This document shows positions 23,552-30,473 of a stretch of DNA of 32,789 bases, one piece after another. The translations under genes and the position numbers were made by a program. How positions within the stretch are numbered: position 1 is the stretch's first letter; the number at the start of each line of letters is the position of its first letter. Source of the stretch: an uncultured bacterium (GTDB lineage: Bacteria; Bacteroidota; Bacteroidia; Bacteroidales; Bacteroidaceae). Below the pieces are notes generated by a model. That model searched no databases, was not told the origin of the DNA, and saw only the letters and a program-made list of their open reading frames with translations. The DNA is taken from positions 1 to 32,789 of the forward strand of contig CAJMQV010000013.1 of assembly GCA_905215575.1 (NCBI GenBank), in the 5' to 3' direction.

Positions 23552-25453
23552 TTATGTTGTTATTATATTTTCAATTCTCTGGTTAATTCTTTCGCCGTAT
23601 GTCTGAATGCTGTTCAGGTCCTTGTACAGCCGGAGCCGGTAGAACCAGATGCGGAAATAGAAGAACAGGCCGGCCGGTACGAGAATGCCCAGCAACTGGT
23701 TCAGTCTTTTGCGTTCGAACGGGCGGGTATGTGCGTGCGGAGCCAGCACGGGCAGTTTGTTGAGATACTCCAGTATGGCGGCATCGCGCGTATTGGCCAG
23801 GATAACGACCAGCTCTTCCAGTCGGTTGCATACCTCTATCATTTCATGATCCGTCTGATAGGTAAAGAACAACTTGAAGTAGTTTGGTGCCAGACGCAGC
23901 TTGTTTTTGCGGGAGTATTCGCCGCACCGCTCCATCAGTTCTTCGATCTGCTGTTTTACAACCGGATAGTCCGGGTCGTTGATAATCACTTCCTTTCGGG
24001 CTATATGGCGGGTAATGCGCAGTCCTAATAACTTCTTGAAGAAAGACTGATATGCTTCGATATTGAACACCACAGAGTCTTTGTTTGCCTTGTAGGTCAG
24101 GAAAGCACCGATTGGAATCAGGATCATGGAACTCATCCAGATACCGAAAGTTACGTTCCATTCGCCCGATTTGGCCATTTTTTCTCCCGATACATTAATT
24201 ATATAATAGAAAATGAATATGGCTACGGATACGACAACCGGCACACCCAGACCACCTTTTCGGATGATGGCACCCAATGGAGCGCCGATAAAGAAGAAGA
24301 TGAGGCAGGCCAAAGACAGAGTCATTTTCTTGTTATACTCCACCCAGTGAAGGCGTAACGCACGGTTCAGATCATCGGTGTTGTATTTGCGGAATTCATA
24401 ATCGGACGTGGCGTTTGCTCCCTTATAAGCCGCCTTTTGCAGAATCTGCTGTTGCATTTCGGGGGACAGATGAGCCCGCAAAGAGTCAAAAGGCAGCGCG
24501 ACAGCTTTCTGTACGCTTACCGAATCCTTTTTGCTTATCGAGGTAGCCTTGTTCATAAAACTTAATTGGGCCTCGTTGTAGGCGGCTCGGCCCACGCTGT
24601 CCTTCAAGGCAACAATGGAATCGATGTCACTTCTGATTTGCACGATGTTCTTGGTCTGCGCATTTTTGCTGAGCAGCGAGGCGTCCATAGTCTTCAGGTT
24701 ACTGTCGAAGGCTATCAGGTCGGTTTCCTCAATGAATGTTTCACGCATATAAGGAATGTTGGCATTGCTCAAGGCCGAATTCTGACCTTTCATATTCTGA
24801 AAGCGCTCTCCCTGATAGAGAGTCAGCATCAGATGCTGTTTGTCGGCAGTGCTTTGCAGGCGTGCCGAGTCGGCCAATACGATCTGAGTATCTTCGTAAC
24901 TGTTCGTATTGTTGTAGATCATTACTCCATAGAGCATACCTGTATTGGGATTTTTACTTTCCACAAACAGATTGTAGCCGGGAATCTCATTATAGAATAT
25001 ACCTACAGGAATTTCCAGTTCGGGCGACTTCTGTTTGATGGAGTAGAGAAGGGCCGCCAGTTTCTTGGTCGCGTTCGGGCTGGTTACATTCTGGAAATAG
25101 AATGAGCCCGCGCTGAGCAGTAAGGCCAAAATAGCTGTCGGCTGAAAGATGCGGATGAGCGAGATGCCCGCTGCTTTCATGGATAGAAGCTCAAAGCGTT
25201 CACCAAAATTACCGAAAGTGATCAGCGATGCCAGCAGGATGGCCAGTGGCAGTGACATAGGCATCAGGGTAAGGCTGGCGTAGAAAAAGAATTGTGCCAG
25301 TACGTCGATGCTTAAACCTTTTCCGATCAGCTTGTCTATGTGAAGCCACATAAACTGCATCATAAAAATAAACAAGCAAATAAAGAAGGTGCCGACAAAA
25401 AGCAATGCGTATGCCTTGAATATAAATATGTCTAATTTCTTGAATAATCTCAT
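23552..25453 (-). CDS. LptF/LptG-family lipopolysaccharide export permease
   Basis: A 633-residue inner-membrane protein of the YjgP/YjgQ family, which with LptB and LptC extracts lipopolysaccharide from the inner membrane. The N-terminus KKLDIFIFKAYALLFVGTFF and the next hydrophobic blocks (LTLMPMSLPLAILLASLITF, ending in FGNFGERFELLSMKAAGISL) are the signature region; a long periplasmic domain follows, then membrane segments including IFFFIGAPLGAIIRKGGLGV. Typical LptF or LptG has 350-390 residues; the extra 200 C-terminal residues, with another hydrophobic stretch near LVPAGLFFYFRIWFY, are a Bacteroidota feature. First gene of the operon with ribBA; whether it acts as F or G is not resolved. 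Confidence 0.93.
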   Translation of the reverse strand: MRLFKKLDIFIFKAYALLFVGTFFICLFIFMMQFMWLHIDKLIGKGLSIDVLAQFFFYASLTLMPMSLPLAILLASLITFGNFGERFELLSMKAAGISLIRIFQPTAILALLLSAGSFYFQNVTSPNATKKLAALLYSIKQKSPELEIPVGIFYNEIPGYNLFVESKNPNTGMLYGVMIYNNTNSYEDTQIVLADSARLQSTADKQHLMLTLYQGERFQNMKGQNSALSNANIPYMRETFIEETDLIAFDSNLKTMDASLLSKNAQTKNIVQIRSDIDSIVALKDSVGRAAYNEAQLSFMNKATSISKKDSVSVQKAVALPFDSLRAHLSPEMQQQILQKAAYKGANATSDYEFRKYNTDDLNRALRLHWVEYNKKMTLSLACLIFFFIGAPLGAIIRKGGLGVPVVVSVAIFIFYYIINVSGEKMAKSGEWNVTFGIWMSSMILIPIGAFLTYKANKDSVVFNIEAYQSFFKKLLGLRITRHIARKEVIINDPDYPVVKQQIEELMERCGEYSRKNKLRLAPNYFKLFFTYQTDHEMIEVCNRLEELVVILANTRDAAILEYLNKLPVLAPHAHTRPFERKRLNQLLGILVPAGLFFYFRIWFYRLRLYKDLNSIQTYGERINQRIENIITT

Positions 25454-25482
25454 TGTAATCTAATCCGCGTGAGAATGATGTG

Positions 25483-25516
25483 CAAATTTAAGATAAAAAT
25501 TGCAGACCAGAGCAAA
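25483..25516 (-). promoter_or_regulatory. Promoter of the lptFG-ribBA operon
   Basis: On the minus strand TTTG (25516-25513) and TAAATTTG (25490-25483) with a 22-base spacer, close to the Bacteroidota pattern. It is 30 bases upstream of the ATG. The rest of the 25454-25811 stretch is AT-rich with T and A runs and holds no convincing gene. Confidence 0.55.
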
Positions 25517-25750
25517 CGCCTGCCTTTTTTTGGCAATCTTTATTCCTTATATCCTTTTTTTTCTTTTGCGGGGGACGAAAAAGTCGGAAAATTCTTCTGC
25601 AATCCGCTTTTTTGGCCTTTTTGTGGGTAAGGGGTTGAAAATTATATTCTTATCCTTGTTTTTGAACGCTTGTTCTTTAAAACAGATGTAGCTGTCAGAG
25701 GGGTTGGACGATATTTTTTTGAAGAAAAATGCATTTTTTTCTCGAAAAAG

Positions 25751-25781
25751 TTTGGAGATTAAAAATAAATGCGTACCTTTG
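25751..25781 (+). promoter_or_regulatory. Promoter of tRNA-Met
   Basis: TTTG at 25751-25754 and TACCTTTG at 25774-25781, spacer 19: a full match to the Bacteroidota -33/-7 consensus and one of the best promoters in the window. The tRNA begins 30 bases downstream. Confidence 0.8.
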
Positions 25782-25811
25782 CAACGCAAAACGATAAGGA
25801 CAACGTCCTAC

Positions 25812-25885
25812 GGCGGGATAGCTCAGCTGGTTAGAGCGCATGATTCATAATCATGAGGTCCCGGGTTCAATCCCCGGTCCCGCTA
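25812..25885 (+). tRNA. tRNA-Met (CAT)
   Basis: A full cloverleaf of 74 bases: acceptor GGCGGGA with TCCCGCT, T8, D-stem GCTC/GAGC, anticodon stem CATGA/TCATG around TTCATAA (anticodon CAT), T-stem CCGGG/CCCGG with loop TTCAATC, discriminator A. It lacks the GGG/CCC anticodon stem of initiators, so elongator Met is preferred; tRNA-Ile with lysidine-modified CAT cannot be excluded. The first pair is G-T. No CCA is encoded. It has its own promoter and terminator. Confidence 0.93.
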
Positions 25886-25896
25886 CAAAAACAGAC

Positions 25897-25935
25897 AAGG
25901 CATTTGAGAAATCTTTCTTGAATGCCTTTTTGATT
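25897..25935 (+). terminator. Terminator of tRNA-Met
   Basis: AAGGCATT..GAGAAA (from 25897) pairs with TTTCTTGAATGCCTT (to 25928) with one mismatch, followed by TTTGATTTT. It lies 11 bases past the tRNA. Confidence 0.8.
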
Positions 25936-26023
25936 TTATTTCCGTGGGGCGGTTATTGAAGGGCGTACGGATTCGGAATAGAAAAAAATAAAGAAAAAAT
26001 TTTTTCGTTTGCCGGCTTTTTTA

Positions 26024-26031
26024 TAACTTTG
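26024..26031 (+). promoter_or_regulatory. -7 element of tRNA-Ala
   Basis: TAACTTTG matches TAnnTTTG and lies 32 bases before the tRNA, the same distance as in the tRNA-Met promoter. The -33 region is only a T-run. Confidence 0.6.
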
Positions 26032-26063
26032 CATCGTCTTCGAAAGGGAAGAACACCGATAAC

Positions 26064-26137
26064 GGGGCATTAGCTCATCTGGCTAGAGCGTTTGACTGGC
26101 AGTCAAGAGGTGGCGAGTTCGAGTCTCGCATGCTCCA
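26064..26137 (+). tRNA. tRNA-Ala (GGC)
   Basis: A full 74-base cloverleaf: acceptor GGGGCAT with ATGCTCC, which contains the G3-U70 pair that marks alanine tRNAs; D-stem GCTC/GAGC; anticodon stem TTTGA/TCAAG around CTGGCAG (anticodon GGC); T-stem GCGAG/CTCGC with loop TTCGAGT; discriminator A. No encoded CCA. Confidence 0.96.
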
Positions 26138-26178
26138 CATCACAGGATACCCCTTAAAAAGGTTCCGATAAAAATACA

Positions 26179-26226
26179 AAAGCATGTGTTGCTGAATGTC
26201 TATCATTTAGAGCACATGCTTTTTTT
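26179..26226 (+). terminator. Terminator of tRNA-Ala
   Basis: A long hairpin with AAAGCATGTG (from 26179) pairing with CACATGCTTT (to 26222) and an inner CTGAATG/CATTTAG stem, followed by a run of T. It lies about 40 bases past the tRNA. Confidence 0.85.
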
Positions 26227-26291
26227 GTTATGATCTTTTTTGAAAAACGTCGGGACGGTTTTTCAAAAACATCGGGATGAAATTTTTTCTT
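26226..26291. repeat. Three tandem degenerate 22-bp repeats (copy 2 of a small family)
   Basis: Units 26226-26247, 26248-26269 and 26270-26291, exact 22-base period. The second begins CGTCGGGACGG and the third CATCGGGATGA, each followed by a T-run and then CAAAAA or similar. They are reverse-complement relatives of the units at 8767-8832 (CCCGACG there, CGTCGGG here). The stretch begins at the end of the tRNA-Ala terminator. Confidence 0.6.
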
Positions 26292-26453
26292 ATTGTGTTT
26301 CTTTTGGGATAACAGACAGCGTTCTTTCTCCTTCCCTCTGTTACAGGATTCCGGGTTTGCTGGAATGTGGTATCGATAAATCTTTCGGAAACTGAAAATT
26401 CTTGCGTCTGTTATCTTTTATGAAGTGGAAAAGACATAATCTATTTTTTTTTG

Positions 26454-26461
26454 TATCTTTG
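26454..26461 (+). promoter_or_regulatory. -7 element of the metF operon
   Basis: TATCTTTG, an exact TAnnTTTG match, 39 bases upstream of the metF ATG. No -33 element seen. A 10-bp inverted repeat (GATAACAGAC 26308-26317, GTCTGTTATC 26406-26415) lies upstream of it. No SAM riboswitch pattern is recognisable in the short leader. Confidence 0.55.
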
Positions 26462-26500
26462 TACGATATTGGAATAATACTCATTATTATATAATAGCAG

Positions 26501-27454
26501 ATGAACGTCATAGATCTGATCAACAGCACAAAAAGTACAGCATTTTCTTTCGAGGTCCTGCCACCGCTCAAAGGTACCGGCATCGACGCTCTATTCCGTA
26601 CCATAGAACAGTTAAAGGAGTTCGATCCTAAATATGTGAATATCACCACCCATCGTAGTGAATACGTGTATCGTGATGCCGGAAACGGTTTGATGCAGCG
26701 TGCCCGTTTGCGTCGCCGTCCCGGAACCATTGCCGTAGCGGCAGCCATTCAGAACAAGTATAATCTGCATGTGGTGCCTCATATTCTGTGCAGTGGCTTT
26801 TCGCAGGAAGATATCGAATATATGCTGCTCGACCTTCAGTTCCTGGGGATCAGCGATCTGTTGGTGCTTCGTGGCGACAAGGCCAAGGAGGACGCTTTCT
26901 TCAAGCCTACCCCAGGCGGATATTCGCATGCCACAGAGCTGATCGGTCAGATCAACCGTTTCAACGAAGGTTTCTTTGTAGACGACACCCCGATCAAGGT
27001 GCCGGGAGTTCCGTTCTCTTACGGAGTGGCCTGCTATCCGGAGAAGCACGAAGAGGCGCCGAATCTGGAAACCGATCTGCAGGTGCTCAAAATGAAAGCC
27101 GACATGGGTGCGCAGTATGCCGTTACCCAGTTGTATTACGATAATGAGAAATATTTCTCGTTTGTGGAGCGTGCCCGTGCCATCGGAATCAATATTCCGA
27201 TTATTCCGGGTATCAAGCCTTTGGCAAAATTGTCGCAGCTGACGATGGTGCCGAAGACATTCCACTGCGATTTGCCGTTGGCACTCTCAACAGAGATTCA
27301 GAAATGCAAGACGGACGAGGAAGTGAAGCAGGTGGGTATTGAATGGGCTGTGCAGCAGTGTCGTGAACTGATGGCTCACGGAGTGCCCAGCATCCATTTC
27401 TATACGGTGTCTGCTGTGGACAGCATTCGTCAGATTGCCAGTCAAATTTATTAA
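26501..27454 (+). CDS. metF: Methylenetetrahydrofolate reductase
   Basis: A 317-residue cytoplasmic flavoprotein that makes 5-methyltetrahydrofolate for methionine synthesis. The catalytic glutamate lies in FSFEVLPP (E18). Further family motifs: YVNITTHRSEY, HILCSGFSQEDIEYML, SDLLVLRGDK, FSYGVACYPEKHEEAPN, AQYAVTQLYYDNEKYF and IPIIPGIKPL. Length fits bacterial MetF. It is the first gene of a plus-strand series; holB starts 12 bases after its stop. Confidence 0.97.
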   Translation: MNVIDLINSTKSTAFSFEVLPPLKGTGIDALFRTIEQLKEFDPKYVNITTHRSEYVYRDAGNGLMQRARLRRRPGTIAVAAAIQNKYNLHVVPHILCSGFSQEDIEYMLLDLQFLGISDLLVLRGDKAKEDAFFKPTPGGYSHATELIGQINRFNEGFFVDDTPIKVPGVPFSYGVACYPEKHEEAPNLETDLQVLKMKADMGAQYAVTQLYYDNEKYFSFVERARAIGINIPIIPGIKPLAKLSQLTMVPKTFHCDLPLALSTEIQKCKTDEEVKQVGIEWAVQQCRELMAHGVPSIHFYTVSAVDSIRQIASQIY

Positions 27455-27466
27455 TCTCAGGCTTTT

Positions 27467-28591
27467 ATGTTATTCAGCGAGGTTATCGGACAAGAGGAAA
27501 TCAAGAGCAGACTGCGTCGTGAAGCCGAAGAGGGAAAGGTGGCGCACGCCCTGCTTTTTTATGGACCGGAAGGATGTGGAAAACTGCCGGTCACCTTGGC
27601 TTTTGCCCGTTATCTGCTGTGCAGTCATCCGCATGAGGGAGAACCTTGCAATCAGTGCAACAACTGTAAGATGACCGACCGGTGGGTGCATCCCGATCTC
27701 CATTTCGTATTCCCGGTTGTCAAGTATAAGGATACGGCGCATTCCGTGTCCGACGTATATTTGTCAGAGTGGAGAAAACAGCTTTCCGAGAATGTTTATT
27801 TCGGTCTGGACGAATGGCTGGATGATATGCAGGCAGGAAACCAGCAGGCGCTGATCTATTCTGCCGAGAGCGACGCCATACAGAAAAAGCTGAGTCTGAA
27901 ATCCAATCAGGGCGGAAAGAAGGTCATGATCATCTGGCTGCCCGAGAAAATGAATCTGGAATGCGCCAACAAACTGCTGAAACTGCTGGAAGAACCGCCG
28001 GCCGAAACGCATTTCCTGTTGGTGAGCGAGCGTCTGGAGGCGGTTTTGCCCACTATTGTCAGCCGTGCGCAGTGCATCGCCATGAAAGCTTTGTCCGAAG
28101 AGGAAATAGCCGGCGCGCTGATGCAACGGAACGCTTGCGACAGCGATACGGCGCGGCGTGTGGCACACACGGCCAATGGCAATCTGATTGCCGCTCAACA
28201 GTTGTTGCGTAGCAATGCCGACCAGAATCTGTTTTTTGACCTCTTTGTCATACTGATGCGGTTGAGTTATCAGCGCAAAATCAAGGACTTGCGTAAATGG
28301 AGCGAGCAGATCGCTTCGCTCGGACGCGAAAAACAGAAGAATTTTCTGGCTTATTCCCAAAAACTGATCCGGGAAAACTTTATCTACAACTTCCGGCAGC
28401 CCGACCTGAATTATGAAACTGCCGAGGAGGAGAATTTTTCGAAAAACTTTGCCCGTTTCATTAATGAGCGGAATGTTATTCATATAATGGACGAACTGAG
28501 TCTGGCGCAAAGAGATATTGAACAGAACGGAAATCCGAAGTTCGTGTTTTTCGACTTTGCCCTGAAAATGATCGTCCTGCTTATTCAATAA
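27467..28591 (+). CDS. holB: DNA polymerase III delta'-like clamp-loader subunit
   Basis: A 374-residue AAA+ protein of the clamp loader that places the sliding clamp at replication forks. Start ATG at 27467 gives MLFSEVIGQEEIKSRL. The P-loop GPEGCGKL (residues 33-40) has Leu where Ser or Thr normally contacts Mg-ATP, which fits delta', a subunit that does not hydrolyse ATP. A zinc module follows with C52, C61, C64 and C67. Later KMNLECANKLLKLLEEPPAE and PTIVSRAQCI are family signatures (sensor region SRAQ). It lies 12 bases after metF and 24 before the RicT-like gene; holB next to ricT is also seen in Firmicutes. Confidence 0.92.
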   Translation: MLFSEVIGQEEIKSRLRREAEEGKVAHALLFYGPEGCGKLPVTLAFARYLLCSHPHEGEPCNQCNNCKMTDRWVHPDLHFVFPVVKYKDTAHSVSDVYLSEWRKQLSENVYFGLDEWLDDMQAGNQQALIYSAESDAIQKKLSLKSNQGGKKVMIIWLPEKMNLECANKLLKLLEEPPAETHFLLVSERLEAVLPTIVSRAQCIAMKALSEEEIAGALMQRNACDSDTARRVAHTANGNLIAAQQLLRSNADQNLFFDLFVILMRLSYQRKIKDLRKWSEQIASLGREKQKNFLAYSQKLIRENFIYNFRQPDLNYETAEEENFSKNFARFINERNVIHIMDELSLAQRDIEQNGNPKFVFFDFALKMIVLLIQ

Positions 28592-28615
28592 ATTAATATA
28601 TCTAATCCTTATGAT

Positions 28616-30001
28616 ATGATGGATCAAGAATTTAAAATGAACGGCTGCTGTCGTGGACTTTGTGCCAAAGGGTGCGGACGACAGGACAAACAGCTCAATA
28701 CATACGATTATCTGGCGGATATACCCGGTAACAGCGAGGCTACCGATCTGGTGGAAGTGCAGTTCAAGAACACCCGTAAGGGGTATTACCGCAATACAAA
28801 CCAGTTGCCGCTGGAAAAAGGAGATATCGTGGCCGTGGAGGCTTCTCCGGGGCATGATATCGGTGTGGTAACGCTTACCGGAAGACTTGTGCCTTTGCAG
28901 ATCAAAAAGGCGAACCTGAAGTCCGATCAGGACATCAAGCGCATTTATCGCAAAGCCAAGCCGGTGGATATGGAAAAGTATGAAGAGGCCAAGGCCAAGG
29001 AGCACGATACGATGATCCGTTCCCGTCAGATTGCCAAGAAGTTGGGACTGGAGATGAAGATCGGCGATGTGGAATATCAGGGAGATGGAAACAAGGCCAT
29101 CTTTTACTACATTGCGGACGGTCGTGTGGACTTCCGACAGCTCATTAAAGTGCTGGCCGAAGTGTTTAAGGTGCGTATTGAAATGAAGCAGATCGGTGCA
29201 CGCCAGGAGGCGGGACGCATCGGCGGAATCGGTCCGTGTGGCCGTGAATTGTGCTGTGCTACCTGGATGAAGAACTTCGTGTCGGTGTCTACCAGCGCGG
29301 CACGCTACCAGGATATTTCGCTCAATCCGCAGAAACTGGCCGGACAGTGCGCAAAACTGAAGTGTTGCATGAACTACGAGGTGGACGCTTATGTGGAGGC
29401 CGGAAAACGCCTGCCAAGCCGGGAAATTTCATTGCTTACTCAGGCTGGCGAGTATTTCTTCTTCAAAGCCGATATCTTGTCGGGCATGGTGACTTACTCT
29501 ACAGATAAAAATCTGGCGGCCAACTTGATTACTATTCATGCCAAACGTGCCTTTGCCGTGATTTCCATGAACCGTAAGGGCGAGAAGCCGGAAACACTTT
29601 CTGAAGGTATCGGCAGTTTGCAGCCTAAGACCGTCGATCTTGTGGAGCAGGAGAGTCTGACTCGTTTTGACAAGAGAAAGAAGAAAAACCGCAACCGCAA
29701 GGAAGGTGGAAAGCGTACTGCCGCTCCTGAAAATCAGAAGGTCGGAAAGCCGCAGAATGACAAACCGGCTGAAAACAGCAAGCCGCAGGCTCCTGTAGCC
29801 GATAATACAGCCAATGCTGAAAACCGGGGTAACCGCGATCAGCGTAAGCGTCCTCGTCCGGCACAGAAAGAAGAGCGTGAAGGTGGAGAAAACAGAAAGC
29901 CGAAGAGAAACAGAGAAAACCGTAACAGAAATCAGGTACCCGGAGCAAAAAACGGGGGCGGTGATGCGGATAGCAAAAAAGTAAATGAGAAAGAAGCTTA
30001 A
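28616..30001 (+). CDS. ricT: PSP1-domain protein, RicT/YaaT-like
   Basis: A 461-residue protein. N-terminal cysteines C11, C12, C16 and C20 are followed by a PSP1 core (about residues 35-275) with VEVQFKNTRKGYYRN, FYYIADGRVDFRQLIKVLAE, RIGGIGPCGRELCC (C208, C213, C214) and CAKLKCCMNYE (C245, C250, C251). In Bacillus, RicT works with RicA and RicF in an iron-sulfur complex that promotes RNA maturation by RNase Y; no RicA or RicF gene is seen here. From about residue 350 the protein is a low-complexity tail rich in Lys, Arg, Asn, Pro and Gln, absent from Bacillus RicT and likely nucleic-acid binding. The gene overlaps gldH by 17 bases. The symbol reflects the family. Confidence 0.88.
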   Translation: MMDQEFKMNGCCRGLCAKGCGRQDKQLNTYDYLADIPGNSEATDLVEVQFKNTRKGYYRNTNQLPLEKGDIVAVEASPGHDIGVVTLTGRLVPLQIKKANLKSDQDIKRIYRKAKPVDMEKYEEAKAKEHDTMIRSRQIAKKLGLEMKIGDVEYQGDGNKAIFYYIADGRVDFRQLIKVLAEVFKVRIEMKQIGARQEAGRIGGIGPCGRELCCATWMKNFVSVSTSAARYQDISLNPQKLAGQCAKLKCCMNYEVDAYVEAGKRLPSREISLLTQAGEYFFFKADILSGMVTYSTDKNLAANLITIHAKRAFAVISMNRKGEKPETLSEGIGSLQPKTVDLVEQESLTRFDKRKKKNRNRKEGGKRTAAPENQKVGKPQNDKPAENSKPQAPVADNTANAENRGNRDQRKRPRPAQKEEREGGENRKPKRNRENRNRNQVPGAKNGGGDADSKKVNEKEA

Positions 30002-30473
30002 AATATGGACAGGTATTTGCGCGCTGCTTGCTTCCCTGGTGGGAGCAGGCAGTTGCAGCAATGACCCGTCGGCTTTGGTTTATGAATACCATCCCGTGTC
30101 GTTCGACGGATGGAGTAAGACCGATACGGTCACCATAACCCTGCCGGAAGTGGCGCAAGGCGGTTCCTATCAGGGAAAAATCGGCGTGCGCACCAATGCC
30201 CGCTATCCATATCCGAGAATATGGATGGGGGTTTGTCAGGTATTGCATCACCCGGATACGGTATTGTTGGACACGGTGTCCTGCCGGATTGTTTCGCGTT
30301 CCGATGGGGGTAAAAACGGCATTAGTCTGTTTTTGTCGGAATGCTTTTTGCCCGATTACGAATATCAGGCCGGACAAAGCGGTGTCATCAAAATATTTCA
30401 TATTATGCGCCGTGAAGAGGTGCCCGGAGTGGGAGAAGTGGGACTCCACATTCAGCCTGCGCAGAAACCTTAG
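29985..30473 (+). CDS. gldH: Gliding-motility-associated lipoprotein GldH
   Basis: A 162-residue lipoprotein: signal KKLKIWTGICALLASLVGA with AGSC lipobox (C24). The mature domain (VYEYHPVSFDGWSKTDTVTI, then YPYPRIWMGVCQ and GISLFLSECFLPDYEYQAGQ) matches GldH, required for gliding in Flavobacterium and conserved in non-motile Bacteroidota with unclear function. It starts 17 bases inside the RicT-like gene, a linkage known for this phylum. Its TAG stop overlaps the TAA stop of rodA on the other strand, so there is no terminator between the converging genes. Confidence 0.88.
   Translation: MRKKLKIWTGICALLASLVGAGSCSNDPSALVYEYHPVSFDGWSKTDTVTITLPEVAQGGSYQGKIGVRTNARYPYPRIWMGVCQVLHHPDTVLLDTVSCRIVSRSDGGKNGISLFLSECFLPDYEYQAGQSGVIKIFHIMRREEVPGVGEVGLHIQPAQKP

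Noticed and set aside
25500..25811. Small open frames in the gap before tRNA-Met
   Set aside because: AT-rich homopolymer runs on both strands; no start context, no motif. Treated as intergenic with two promoters.
26462..26500. A SAM riboswitch before metF
   Set aside because: The leader after the best promoter is only about 30 bases and no riboswitch core sequence is recognisable upstream either.
27764..29005. A 413-codon minus-strand frame opposite holB and the RicT-like gene
   Set aside because: It spans two recognisable plus-strand genes and their junction; no family resemblance.
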